64,000 nt of DNA from Holacanthus passer (taxonomy: Eukaryota; Chordata; Actinopteri; Pomacanthidae). This document shows, piece by piece, positions 47,907 through 60,575 of the stretch; position 1 is the stretch's first letter; every line of letters begins with the position of its first letter. Location: assembly GCA_025331565.1 (NCBI GenBank), contig JAFREQ010000040.1, positions 6,015,001 through 6,079,000 on the forward strand. Direction: 5' to 3'. The translations under genes and the position numbers were made by a program. The notes beneath the pieces were generated by a model. That model saw nothing but the letters and a program-made list of their open reading frames with translations. It was not told the origin of the DNA and made no database searches.

Positions 47907-50900
47907 GAGTGTTTGCCCAGATCAAGGCCGTGGCTCTGAGGGACTAGAGGGAGATCAGGCACAGAGAGCCTATGGAAATAGACGGCTTTGTCATCGAAAC
48001 ACCCACCACTCTTCCCTAGAGACGCACTACTGTGGCGGTGTCCTCAGCTCGCAGACTTTCTTCTTCACCTCTTCCATCCTCTCGTTCTATAACCTGCATC
48101 TGACACACAAACGCACTCTCAAACCTGCTCTCCCTCCTTTCCCATTATGTCCTTAAGCTAAGCAGCATTTAGTCTGAAAGAGGTGGTGATTTTCAGCAGC
48201 AGTTCAGCACCTGCCTGTACTCTCTTTAGTTTGCCATCATTTCATTTTAGTTAGAATGAGTTTTACAAATGAATCTTTTGTTGTATTTATTTATTGACTT
48301 TATGACATTTTTACAACCACTTGTCTATAAATGTCAACCAGACAGGAATGGGCTTATATTTGCTATTAATCACCAGTAAGTGGATGTTGATGGTCATGGA
48401 TTTAATTCTCAAACAAAGTCTAAGAATATGATTTTTAATATTGCGAACTATGTGGTTCCTGATTTACATTATTTCTCGACCTATACGTTCCTTCTTTTTC
48501 GTCACCACCTCCTCTCTTCTCTTGCTAAGCAGCGTACTGTGGCGAGCACTCAGAATCCCTGTATTGTCAGTCTGCAGCAAAAAGGGAGGATTACTCGCCA
48601 ACTGTTTGCTGTGTCACTCTGAAAACTGTCCAGGATTGAATACTACTTAGAGTAAATGTACTGAATAGCTTGCCATTGTATTTATTTTTTCCACAGTGTT
48701 GAATGTGTGCTTCTTTTTGTAGGCTTTTTGCCACAGAAGGATATGGATATAAAAAGATCTATATCGGTTTATTGTATGTCTGGAAGTTTAGAAAGGAATC
48801 TTTTTCTTCATTAACATTTTATGGTACACTATGTTGCATAATACAGTAAAAAATCTGTTAAAATTTCTATCTATCAACAGGTCAGGGTTCCCTTCCCAAG
48901 ATATTCACCCATCCTGCAGCTGAATGAGCAAGAAAACAAAAGCTCATCTTTTTTTTTTTTATTTACTCATCTTTACACACTATTGGCTTCAGTCCTGTTT
49001 CCTCATTCTCTAAATGCAGTCAATTCGACAGTCATTTTCATTCCCTTTCCACGCCGTCTTTATTTCTTCCTTATTTTTTTCCTTGAAGGTTTGCAGCAAA
49101 GCAATTGTGTGAAATGCTTAAGCCTCGGTGTGTGGTAGATGAAAATAACACAAAGTAAAACACAAAGTCACGACTGTTATTGGACATGTGGAGAAAGTTT
49201 TTTCTTTCAATCTCTCTTCCGCTCAGGTCTCCTTCTCACCCATGTTAGCAAACGCACCGTAGGCCTGCATCATAAGCAGATTATGAGTAATTGTTAGTGT
49301 GTATGTTTTTTTGAAGGGGGGTGATGTGAGGGTGAATGGAGTGTCCCTCCCCCATCAAGTGGCTTTGACTCGCCTGCCCGCCGCCCCACTGAGCCGGGGT
49401 TTGATTCTGGCAGTGGCAGCTCTGTCAGAGATCAAAATGGGCACTCCCCCTATTGTGCTCTCTCCCTCTCAGGAGTACCTACGTGGGTGAGTGGACAGGT
49501 CCTGTGCTTGCACACATGCTGGTAATTGCAAGCACATTATGTATAAACACACACAGCGGCTTCCTAACCTTCCACTGTGTTACAGAGCGGAGAGTAATGT
49601 ACACATCTGAACTCGATGCAGCAGGAGGAGGTGTTGCATTTATGTTCCCTCAAATCTGTTTTCTTGGATAAAAGTTAGGTGTCGAGCCAGCGGCCCCATG
49701 TCCTGTTTCTCCTCATCCCGCTCCTTCTGTTTTTCCATCCACCCCTTCCCACCCCACACCTGAGAGAGCTGAGGGTCTGCCGTGCCCAAGTTGACCACAT
49801 GTTTGCAGGGTCAGCCAGAGTATCTGGGTGGGAGCCAGCCTGCTGAGAGCCAGAGCCAGGGCAGGCCAGGGTTTGGTTTGACCAGCAACGAGACCTGGAG
49901 TGTGGGCAGACTGAGACGTTGGTGGGGGCGGGACTGCAGCGTTTGTATCCTGCAGATTAGAGCTATACACCATCTATGCACACAGGATGGGCTTTTCAAC
50001 ATACCACACTACCCTGGCCATGACTGTCTGAACTGAGGAAGTGTGTGTGTGTGCGTGTGTGTGTGTGGGACGACGTCAGAGAGAGGCACTCTTTTCTGAT
50101 GGGTAATCGCAGCATAAACTTTTCACCCCACTTTCTCATGTGATCTGACTAAAACAGCATTCCACGGAAAACGCATGCGCCCTGCACCTGTGTGAATGTG
50201 TGTGTGTGCAGCTTGTGTGTGTTTCTGAGCTAATAGCAATAAGAGCGGTGGACTGTGGATTACCTCTAGTTCAGACAATTATCTTTCCACCAGTCAATTC
50301 AAGGTCAGTTTTACAAACCCATTTACTTGCCAGCAAATATGCTTCAATCAAGTGTGTCTGAATGAAAGCGCTGCTTCAGACATTTCAATTTATGACATTC
50401 CGTTATTGTTTTTCTTACTCCACCATTTTTTTTATTTACGCATGCTATTCTGTTTTTGTAATGGCTTGTATCATTTATATTTTTCTAGAGAAGTAGTAGG
50501 TTGCATCTCAGTTTTTGTGTGCCAACCGCTGCAGTCACATAGGCTCTTCACATGTGTGTGTCTTCTTTGAGTTTGTTGCTCTGCCTAATAGCCCTGGCAA
50601 GTGAATGAGCCCTGATGTTTGGAGCTTATTTAATAGGCAGTGCGCGTGCATGTGCCTGCGCTTGTGTGTGCTCAGTCTTTAGCAGTGTGCCACGTCTCAA
50701 GCCCCTTATTCTTGGATAATTGTGCTGCAAGTCCTCAGCCTCCCCTTTAGCCTGAAAACCAAGCTCATTGCGGCCCCCAAAGAGCCCCCTGACAAGGTAG
50801 AGAAAAAAAAATCCCAAGTTGTCCTTGTGCATAAAAGTAGATTCTACTCTCCAACACCTTTTCAAATTAATATTTGTGATGGGCGCCATTCTGCCAGCCC

Positions 50901-51330
50901 CAGTTTCTGTTCCCCGCCTTTGTTCCTGCGTTTGATGTAATGGAGGCAAGGACAAAGAGGAGAGCAGGCAGAGTGTGTGAAAATGGTAGTTAAGTGGGCT
51001 TAAGGGCTCCTTCAGTACCTTCTGAAAGGCCTGGACCCTGAATAGGACCCTCGCACTGCTAAGCTGTAGTGCAGTAAACAAGACAGGTCCAGCACAAAGG
51101 TGCGTCTCAAATGAGCACAGACACCCTCCTCCTCTTTCGCCTCACCCCGTCTCACCCCGACCTCCCACCCAAATCTGACATCTGGCCAATCCCAAGATCT
51201 GTCTGAGTCCTCACTCATTCCCCTCCCCTTTTATTCCCCCTTCATTTTTTTGCTCTCCTTCATATCTTTTCTCTTGTTCTTTAGTGTTTCTCTGCACTCT
51301 CTTCTGGTGTGTGTGTTTGTGTTTTGTTGT

Positions 51331-51550
51331 CCCGGTCCCGGCTGGACGGCTCGCTCCCCCTAGCCAGCCTCGTCCCCAGTGCTTGGGCGGTTCGGCTCTT
51401 TTGTTTAGTTAATTGCAATGAGTATAATGTACTAGTCTCTCGGAGGTCCACGAAAGACAATTAGACAATCCCAAGAATTTAATGAGACACCACCAGCCCC
51501 AATCCCCCATACTCTCCTTTGAGAAACACCCTGCTCTCCGTTGGCACGGA
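51331..51550. promoter_or_regulatory. Candidate conserved non-coding element in intron 5
   Basis: After a GC-rich start (CCCGGTCCCGGCTGGACGG) come TTTGTTTAGTTAATTGCAAT, AAGACAATTAGACAATCC and GAATTTAATGAGACACC, with repeated ACAAT cores suitable for SOX factors beside TAAT cores. It is flanked by pyrimidine-rich low-complexity sequence. No exon features. Confidence 0.38.
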
Positions 51551-51774
51551 GTGTGATGTAGTGAGGAGGGGGTTGTGATGCAGGTCGCCTGTCTGTGTCT
51601 GTTTGTGTGTTTACCAGATTGTTGGTCTGCCCATCAGAGAAATCACCAGAGAGAAAAGACCCAGAGAGATAAAACAGAAAAAAAAAAAAAAAACCCAAAC
51701 AAAATAAAGTGTTCTGTCTGGGTTTTAATTCTGCATTTATGTGGCACATTTCCAGGCCTGTTACACCATGGGAC

Positions 51775-51965
51775 TCTCATCTGAAGAACTGCTCTTCCCG
51801 GACAGGACAGACTTCCCGGGAATGTCCGTGTAATTATTAAGAGCGTTTATCCTGTTCACCCAGTGAAGGGACGGAACACTTGACAGTGTCATCCCCGAAA
51901 GGAAGAGGGATGGCTGGGGGGCCTGGGTGATAGACGAAACCCTGGGTGGCCCTTTAAGGACTTCT
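51775..51965. promoter_or_regulatory. Candidate conserved non-coding element in intron 5
   Basis: Contains TTCCCGGGAATGTCCGTGT (palindromic TTCCCGGGAA), AATTATTAAGAGCGTTTATC, CACTTGACAGTGTCATCCC (inverted CACTTGACAGTG-like arms, MEIS-type TGACAG) and GGGTGGCCCTTTAAGGAC. Non-repetitive and without a coding frame. Confidence 0.37.
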
Positions 51966-52439
51966 CCCCAGTCCTTTCTCTCGCTCTCTCTGTCTTTTTT
52001 CTGTCTCTATTATTTCTCCCATGGTGTTCCCTTTCTCTTTTTTTTTTTGTCTCTTTTTCTGTCATACATTCCATCGTCAACTCTTTTAAGACCTCTCTCT
52101 GGATCATGCCAAGATAAAGCCAGCGTTTAAAACAGAGGAAATATCCATAAGTGATTCATTGTATCTCTCTTCACCTCACGTGGAGATTAATTAATAATAT
52201 CACTCTGCCATTGTCAAGTGCCTATAATTCACAACCTTAAAACCTACACTTGTACCGTGTCATGAATGGGAGACTTTTTTCTTATATTCCTTTTGTTTTC
52301 TCCTTCTCTCCTCCGTTTCTCTCATTCTTTCATTCCTGTGCTTTTTTCTCCCTGGCTAATCATGGTGTTACAACAAAAGACGGGGCTCCATTATTGCATG
52401 TGTGCGTCCCAGAAGAAAGGAAATGAGAACGGGACAGAG

Positions 52440-52650
52440 GGTGGCCGTGGCCTGACACCGCACTATTAATCTTCCAGTAAAGCCTTGTCAGGCAGAAACG
52501 GACACAAATGGATCACTCCCATTAACTGGGGGAGTGTAGGTAAGGGCTTTAACAAGCGTTTACCAGAGTCCATTTTCTCACTAATGAAGAGGGGGAATAC
52601 GCGACCTCCCAGCCAAACCTGCCAGACCGCACTTAAAGGTCTGGATGGAG
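52440..52650. promoter_or_regulatory. Candidate conserved non-coding element in intron 5
   Basis: Contains CGCACTATTAATCTTCCAG, AATGGATCACTCCCATTAAC, GGGCTTTAACAAGCGTTTAC and CGCACTTAAAGGTCTGG, the last resembling an NKX-type CACTTAA word. A frame (52485-52715) crosses it without splice or start context. Confidence 0.35.
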
Positions 52651-54077
52651 GAGAAAAGGAGGGAGGAAGACAAGCCGGAGGAGGAGAGAAGAAGAGAATA
52701 TGTGAGCATGGATAAAAAGCTCTGAGTGCTGACATGTTGTATCAGGCATGGTGAGAGGTTAAGGCTTGGGCCACCTTACTGTTCACCCTCCATCCCTAAT
52801 GGCAGGGAAAGGCCTCCGCCGTGGGACAGCCGTAAAGCTTGTCTCCGAGACCTGTGAACTTCAGTCTGGAAAACCATGACAGCCCTCAACACGATGTGGG
52901 TAAAATTAGCAAGATTAGATACCTCTTGCCTCTCTGAAAATCCTGTACTTAACTTTAATCTCACCCATTCCTGCTCACATGACCACATGCAAGCTAAGAT
53001 GTGAACACCCAAATGTGGCCATAGTAGATTCACACACACATACACACACATCTGCGTTCTTTTTCCCGTTTGTGTAATAGATATTCACGCACAGTTGTTG
53101 TGTTCTTTGACACCCCAATCTTCTGGGACAAAGACAGAGGGCCGCTGTGGTAGGTGTCATCTCATAAGGGGTTTGCATTTATGCGCTATGTTTTAAACAT
53201 GTGTCTGTCATCTTCCCGAGCTGTCTCCCGGGCTGTCACGTCTGCGGCCAGAGTTCTGTCCACACGGCGCTGAAACCTGCCGGAACTGTGGCACGGCTCT
53301 CCGGGACGTCTCTGCATCGCCACCGCACTCCCAGAGGGGGGTGCGTGTGTGTGGTTTTGTATATGTATAGGCGTGTGTGTTTGTATCTGTGAGTTAACAG
53401 GGGAGACTTGGATGTTGAATTTCTAATGTCCCTTGTCTCTTGATGTGAGCTGGATGGGCAAGTGGTGAAAGAGATTCATCACTGAGCCTCCAGACGTCAA
53501 AGTGTAGTTTAAGTCAGTGAACGTACAAACAGACACTTAAATAATCACAGAATTTCAGTTGCGTTGGTTTGTCATTAATGGATCTTCCAATTTTTTATTT
53601 ACTCACAGTGACTCTCTTCAAAATGATGCATGTTGTGTACTGAATATCTTTCTGCATGTCCTTCCCCTCAGCCATGTGTGAACCCCTCTGGATAGGTTTG
53701 TTGTGCATCAAATGCTTGATAAGGCAGTAATATCACTAGATGGATGCATTTGGCTGTTGTTTTCCTCTGTGTCAACCGGCTGTTAACAGTGAGACCAGTT
53801 TCCCGACCGCGGCCAGATCAGTGGAGCTGGCGTCATTAAAGAGATAGCAGCACACGCTGACCCGAGTGATACCGGAGAGTGAGCAAGAGAGGAAGAGAGG
53901 CGCGGCTCAGCACGTTTGTCTGTTATCACTGGCTCCGTGTTCCACAGGCTCCCAGGGGAAACTAGGAGACGAGAGGAAGACTTCACCTTCCTTCTCCCAA
54001 ACAACCCCCCTCCGCCCCGTCTTCCCTAGCACTCCCGCTCCTCGGCAGCCCTCCCCTCCCGCCCCCCACGCCCCAAA

Positions 54078-54265
54078 CATTTTTAATTATATCTTCTCCC
54101 AAGTACTGCGGCTCAGTAACCAAGGAGCTGACATTGATGCATGTGCTGATAAATCCGCAAACACTGGAAACAAGATTAACAAAGATTTTGAGGAAAGGGT
54201 GACAGCTAATTTTGCGCAATGGTCGGCGCCTCATTCAAGAGTGATGTTTTTGATAGAGCGAGCCA
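54078..54265. promoter_or_regulatory. Candidate conserved non-coding element in intron 5
   Basis: TTTTTAATTATATC, AAGGAGCTGACATTGATGCA, TGCTGATAAATCCGCAAACA, AAGATTAACAAAGATTTTGA (TCF/SOX-like ACAAAG), GGTGACAGCTAATTTTGCGC and TTTTTGATAGAGCG follow each other. The sudden change from C-rich repeat to this mixed sequence marks its left edge near 54078. Confidence 0.4.
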
Positions 54266-54750
54266 CGCCTGAGAATTCGTGCTCCACACGGGGGAGGGTG
54301 GGGGCGCGAACATAGCACGAGGAGTTCCGCGGCATTTGCACTTTTTAAATTGTTCTTTTTTCTAATCTTTTCCTCTCTCTCCGTCACTCCGGTCGTCTGT
54401 CCCAGTCCTCCATCCCCCCTGCTGAGCATTTTGCTTCTTTGGGGTTTTTTTTTTTCATCTTGTTGATTGTGCACACATAACTTCACATAACATATTCACA
54501 CTCAACATAATGAGATAATTCACTTTTGTGGATTGTCAACACATTTTGTCACACGTGCTGTCCTTCATATCACTAAGTGAACTGAAAATAATGAAAAACA
54601 TAACCTATGATAAACCTAATATGATTCTGCTAATGTTTTAATTTTCTGTTGATTTCCCAAATAACATAACTCGCCCAGCGATGGCCAAACGAATAACTTG
54701 AGAATAAACAGCATGTTTGTTCAGCTTCTTCTGTCTATGAGCATTTATTC

Positions 54751-54751
<1 letters not shown>

Positions 54752-54785
<34 letters not shown>
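54752..54785. repeat. (GT)n microsatellite
   Basis: About 16 GT units. Confidence 0.95.
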
Positions 54786-54786
<1 letters not shown>

Positions 54787-54942
54787 CGGTGCCAGTCTAA
54801 TCAGTGCGATCTAATCAGCAGTGTGTATTGTGGAGTCTGTGACATGCCACTCCAGGCCCGTGGTCCTGTCTCTGAACTGGCTCTCAACCCACTGATACAC
54901 ACTCCTCTGAGAGAGATATCAGTCAGCTTCATCACCCTCATC

Positions 54943-54965
54943 CACACACACACACACACACACAC
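54943..54965. repeat. (CA)n microsatellite
   Basis: About 11 CA units. Confidence 0.93.
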
Positions 54966-55329
54966 TGGGAAAGAGAACGAGATAACAATCATACTTCCAC
55001 AGCTGATTCCCTATTTTCTCATCGAAGAAGCCACACCACCCTACCTCCTTCTTTTCTCCTCCCTGCAGCCAATTTCAGGTCTATACAGTAGAAGCATCTT
55101 GTAGATTTCTTTTGTTCTTATTTCATGCCTCTTTCTTTTTTTCTCTTCCCTTTTTTCCACCTCTTTATGTGATGTCTCCCTTCTCAGAATCGCCTCCCCT
55201 GTCTGTAGGCAGCTGACAGCTTCTTTCACTTTTCTTTGTCAATTTCTCCTTCTCCCTCTCTCTCTGTCTCTCTAGCTCTCTTTTTCATCTGTCCCCCCTC
55301 CCTCCATCTGCTTTCGCTTTTGTTTGCCC

Positions 55330-55560
55330 GGCCCCTCTCCCATCCCAACTTGATAATGAGGAATGCAGTGTGACCCTGACCTCCATCGGCCCTGCAACCA
55401 CCTCCGACCCCTCCAGGTGACCCCCGGTCCCTGTTTTGACAGCTTGATTAATTACAGAGTGTTATGATTTATGAGAAAAGCAGTATGTAAAAATAATAGA
55501 CAACAGGTGGTCTTAAAAAAAAGTAGTTGATTTGAAAGAGCTTCTAGTGAGGTTTGTGGC
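55330..55560. promoter_or_regulatory. Candidate conserved non-coding element in intron 5
   Basis: CTTGATAATGAGGAATGCAG, a GTGACCC/TGACCTC pair of nuclear-receptor-like half-sites (55370-55384), CCAGGTGACCCC, then TTTTGACAGCTTGATTAATT and GTTATGATTTATGAG. The MEIS-like TGACAG beside GATTAATTA is typical of developmental enhancers; function is inferred. Confidence 0.37.
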
Positions 55561-58500
55561 AGCGGTGGGGTTCAGGGGGTCGGTCCGTGTGTGTGTGAGA
55601 GAGAGCTGAAGAGAGAGGATGTGTTTTACAGCCGCTTTCCATGGTAAATTGCTTTCAACCGTTTTTGAAGGCTACATCGGGTTAATAGGAAAATGTCTAT
55701 TGCTGCATGCATGGTTTCCTTAGGTGCCACAGCATGGATTTCTCCACGTGTATTTGGCCGTATGGCGAGAGGATGAAGGGGATTCCAACATACATGCGTA
55801 GCTCCATGTGTGTGCTGTGAAGCATAAACCCAGCCATGTGGTAATGACACTATGGAAAATGTGCTGGAACACACCGGCATACATGCATACGCACACACGG
55901 ATATTCTCCGCCACCTCTTTTCTAGGTTACATCCTGTGAAAATAAGCAGAGTAAATGGCAGGACAGAGCAGCCATAGTGTTTACCCTTCACACATCAAAC
56001 ACAGCTTGTGATTGGCTGTGGCGACCTCCCCTGACTTGTGGACCTGTGGCGCAGCTCCACTTAGAGAGAGGTTAGACTCTTGGACTGTCGGAGTGTGTGT
56101 GTGTGTGTGTTTGTCATCGTGGTCGTGTGTGATACCGTGGCCTTCAGATTTATTGCCAGTTGCATGATTGTAGCCTGTTACACTCTCACAGTGGACAATA
56201 CCACGGCCGATAGAAATGAATATTTTACACATATAAGATAGCAAATTCCATCCCGTGAAAGGTCACGCTTAACATGAAATATCACACACACTCCCCACGC
56301 AGCAACAGTCAGCAACACCGACAGGACCACCAGTTCTCTCTGTGGCTCTCCCTCCTAGGTCACAATAACAGGGCAAGGGTGAAGGGATTCCTCTTTGACC
56401 TTTGGCCCGTGGAGGTCATAGTGGTCCTGTGATGTTCAGTAAGATTAATACCCTGAGCGCAACAGCGTGGTCTCATTATTCACCAACACAGTGCCGTTTA
56501 CTGGTAGATGACAAACAGCGCAGCACGTCTACACATTTTTTTTCAGCACATCTAAGCAGCCAAAACCTGAATTTGGAATTAAGAAATAGTTTTCATGATC
56601 CATAATGTCATTATTTGCAAAAATGAAATGTCACATGCTCCATAACAACTATGGAAACATAATCCTTTAAATTCAGTGGGAAGCTATTTCTATTTTTACC
56701 AAACAGATGTACTTTTGTTTTTTTAATTTGTAATTTACCATGGCATACACACACATGTCCTTGTGTATTATTCTACCATGGTGGTGGTTACGTGCCTCAG
56801 TCTGTACATACGCATGCATGCATACATGTGTTCATGTGTCTACCATGTTTAGATGTGTCCTGCCATTGACCCCGGCTGGCTCAGTCTGTACATATGGCCA
56901 TGCGTCTCGCACCCACCGTGTGTGTGTTCATGTGTGTTAACGCACTAACTACCTGTCCAGATGGTGAAGTAGAAACATTCATCGACGGCGCTCTTTAAGA
57001 ATTCACATGGCGGTGGAATTTTCTTCAGTCGAACTCAAAGGCGCACTCACTTTTTGGTCTCATTTAGCGTCATTGTTGGATATTTCACTGTCACTGCAGA
57101 GGTCAGATTCCTTATTTTTGTCCAATCTTGTTCAGAAATGAGATTTTGAATAGCAGCCAAATACTTCTTTATAACCATAATCATTATAATCATCATCTTC
57201 ATTTAGCACTGTTCTCCTTCCTTCCTAGGCCCATTGAACTCAGGATTCGTCTGTCTTCCTTCCTTCCGTGCTCAGTTATTAGTGGCCTTCAGGACAGGGT
57301 TGCTCCTGGGATGCTTCCACTTCTCCTGTCTTCCCTCTTTTTGTGGCTTCTCTGCCTCCCCCTCTCAGTTCACCTCTCTCCCTGATTTATACATTAAATA
57401 GTTAGGCAGGAGGGCAGGGAGGCACCTATCATTCCATGATCTATATCTCTCTGTGCCCTCATTAAAAATACATGTGTATGCTTAGGGGAGACAATATAGA
57501 ATGTATAAATCAAAATGCTAACGGCGTCAGAATAAGCCTTCTGTATTTATTTCCCCATAGCTTTCTCTCTGTGGGCTGAGGACTCTTCCTGCTTACTGTA
57601 TTTCCTTCTCTGTGCATGTGGCAAGCACACGTTTGATACTCCTTACTAATATTAAAAAATACCGGAAATATTATTAATTTATTTTGCGACTAATTCGATG
57701 TTCTGCCAAAGCAGCACTGCTGGCTGAGACATGGCTTATTGTGATAGTCCTGTTTTTTTTTAAGTTTGTCTAATTGTTAAAAGATACAATGTAGAATAGA
57801 TAATAATAAAAAATAGACTTTCAGAAACATTCAGATGTCTGCTCAGGGGTGATTACACATCTGGTGAGAGAGCTCTAAAATATCATCGTGAGTTTACATT
57901 CACAGTTGCGTCTTTGCGAATGACACCGCTGGTCTTCTGTAAAAAAAAAAAATTGACAAATGACTTGGGTAACATTTACTTGCACAATCGATACCTCTGA
58001 CAATTTCCACCTGGACGGTGATTAATGCTACATCCACCCCCAATCTAGCAGCCCCCACCCCCAACCCTGCACCTCCCTCTGCGTGTGTCGTGCTGAGAGC
58101 AGATGAAGCAGGCCTCCGAACTCTGTGTGCGTCAGCGTGCGTGTGTGTTTATGTGGCGGCGTCTGTCCAGACACTCGGATGCTCGATCCACCATTGAGCA
58201 TGAATTCACAGATTCACCAACGTCAAGTGTGGTAAATAATCGCCACATAAACTGCCTTTGGCATCGCACAGAGTGAGTTACTCAACAGCGTCTGTGTGAG
58301 TGTCTTTATGTCTATCCTTTCACTAAGGTGCTGAAAATAGACAGATCAGGAGGAGCGAGACGAGACAGGAAGAGAGAAATAGAAAGTGAAACGGAGAGAA
58401 AGAAATGTAAATGCGAGCATGAAAAGAAGCTGAGGCATCAGGGATCAGAAGCTGTGCTATTCTCTTCACTTCCTCCACCCCACTGCTCCACTTTGAACTC

Positions 58501-58774
58501 ATTTATAAATATTCAGCTCCACATATAAACAATATCCAAATGAGCCCAGACATCCATGCCAAGGTTAAAAACGCTGCTGCTTATTACAGACACGACTACT
58601 TGACTAGCTCAAAAGGTTAGCCTCTTTTTCTGACCTAAACTATTTGTGCTCATTAAGATCAAGAAAAAGACAATCATTACCACAGAGTCTTATTTACTTT
58701 GACCAAATTAGTGTACGACTACATTAGTGGAAGCAAACACCGAATACAGTCTTTGAACTTGAAGCGAAAAGTCG

Positions 58775-58890
58775 AATTTAGAGAAACTTAATTAAATGTG
58801 TACTCTTTATTAGTGGAGAATCCCATGCAGTGGGCGATTTGTTTAAAATTAACTCAGAGGGCAGACGGTGAGATGAAGCTCCGGTTTGTC
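58775..58890. promoter_or_regulatory. Candidate conserved non-coding element in intron 5
   Basis: AAACTTAATTAAATGTGTAC, CTTTATTAGTGGAGAATCCC, TTTAAAATTAACTCAG and an adjoining GC-richer end; unique-looking with no exon signal. Confidence 0.3.
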
Positions 58891-59167
58891 TTACTTTTCC
58901 TGTGTAAACATTTGTGTTGGCTGTTCAATTGATGGTTTAAACATACAGGGATGTGGGGTTAAGCAGAGGATCAAAAAAAAAGCAAGTTGAGCTCATGTAT
59001 CTCATATGTACAGTATGCTTTGCGATTTACGCCACTTAGTTTAGATGAACCGTGTCATAACCTGTGTCGTAATTTCAGTCCGTTATCTTGTTATTTTTCT
59101 TTATCGACCTTTACCTTTTGTTGTCTTTTCCTAAAAAAAACTGTAGCATAACAATATTTAGTAACAT

Positions 59168-59305
59168 TTAAGTCTCCTCTGCAAGCGCTTGCACGGCCCC
59201 CTGGGTATCGCAAGTTATCAAGAGGATGATTGATTTTGTGCTGACAGGCTGATGACAATCCCGTCTCATCCCCTCTCACATCACCCCTCAGATCCACACA
59301 TGTCT
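59168..59305. promoter_or_regulatory. Candidate conserved non-coding element with a perfect palindrome
   Basis: The 14-base perfect palindrome TGCAAGCGCTTGCA spans 59180-59193. It is followed by GGATGATTGATTTTGTGCTG and ACAGGCTGATGACAATCC, i.e. PBX-like TGATTGAT with MEIS-like CTGACAG and ATGACA words within 60 bp. Confidence 0.4.
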
Positions 59306-59929
59306 TTTCATAGCCCCAGTGGTACAGTAAGTACTCTCCCACCCTTCTGCTCTCCGAGAAACATAGCTGAGTATTTGGTGGGTATGGGGGGTCTCAGACT
59401 GGTGCCGTGTTAAAATGAGAAAAGGGGCACCGTGACTTAATCTGACATTACTGTGCGATCTGTGTGGTATCTCAGCCTCGGGGAGAGGGGGAGTGGGGAA
59501 AAAAAGAGAGAGAGAGAAAAGATGGGGATCGGATGGATAAAGGGGCCCTGCATGCAAAAAAAGCTCATGTAGAGACGGAGACAGACAAGGTCACACAGAG
59601 CAGGGTGGCCCTGACAGAGAGGGAGAGCGGGAGTGTACTTGTTATTACAGTATTTACCTTCCTTCTCAGCTGCTTCGTACCTCTTTATTGAGGAACAGCT
59701 TTTTTTCCCTCCTTCCTGTAAACACTTTTTTACTTGTATTCGATGTCGGCCACTAGCAACTGAAATGCAAACAAATTGTGACGCCGACGCTCTCGCTCGT
59801 TTTCCAACTTAGCCTTTCTTCTCGGTCGGCCATTGTGCCTCGTTCACATCTCAAACCCGACTGTAGCCTGCAGACATCCCTCCCCTCCTCCTCCTCTTAT
59901 TGGGTATGCCATGCTGGGTGACCCTTTCC

Positions 59930-60125
59930 CCCTTGTCAGTCAAGCCTGAGTAGCGAATCGGGAGCTGCGAATTGCTGAAACAAGGAAGTGGAGCGAAGGC
60001 TGTTGAGAAAAGGGAGCGCCGTTTGCCCTGATCCTAACAGCCCCCCGACAGAAAAACTAATAAAGTAAGCCGCCCAAGATCCAATTTCAAGGGACACTTA
60101 TAGACGGCGTGTTAATTCTTGAAAT
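59930..60125. promoter_or_regulatory. Candidate conserved non-coding element in intron 5
   Basis: CTTGTCAGTCAAGCCTGAGT, GCTGCGAATTGCTGAAAC, AACTAATAAAGTAAGCCGCC, GATCCAATTTCAAGG and GTGTTAATTCTTG in a CpG-containing, non-repetitive island. No coding features. Confidence 0.35.
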
Positions 60126-60551
60126 GTAATATGCGTTCGCACGGATACATAAATGCACTAAAATACAAGTGCAATGGGAAGAAGGGCATTTATATGCTCC
60201 TATTCAGCAAACAGCCACACATAAAACCTCAAATTCACGCAACCATACCATTCACTTTCTTCACTGCATGCACCCGTGACCACTATCAGCCATGCTTTGT
60301 ACCTGTCAAGTGCTGTCCTTTTCCCTGTGCCCAAAGCCCTGCTCACTACATGAGAGCTCTCACATCAAAGCTTCGCTGAGCTCCACACGCACAGATGAAA
60401 CACCCTCTCACTCCGGCCGCCTCACTCCCCGCTCCCGCACATTAGACACATTTCATTTCATTACAACGCCACTGGAAAAATAGAGGTGCTGCTGTCTTAA
60501 AGGGACATCTTATTTACTCTCCCTCGCACTTGTGTACGTGCTCACATGGAT

Positions 60552-60575
60552 ACACACACACACACACACACACAC
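60552..60575. repeat. (CA)n microsatellite
   Basis: About 12 CA units. Confidence 0.93.

Noticed and set aside
50626..51081. 151-residue minus-strand frame
   Set aside because: It has no domain, no composition typical of coding sequence and no conserved context; nothing supports a minus-strand gene here.
53866..54315. 149-residue frame covering the candidate enhancer at 54078
   Set aside because: It does not start at ATG near a plausible promoter and is Pro-rich then AT-rich with no coherent protein character. Regulatory DNA explains the right half better.
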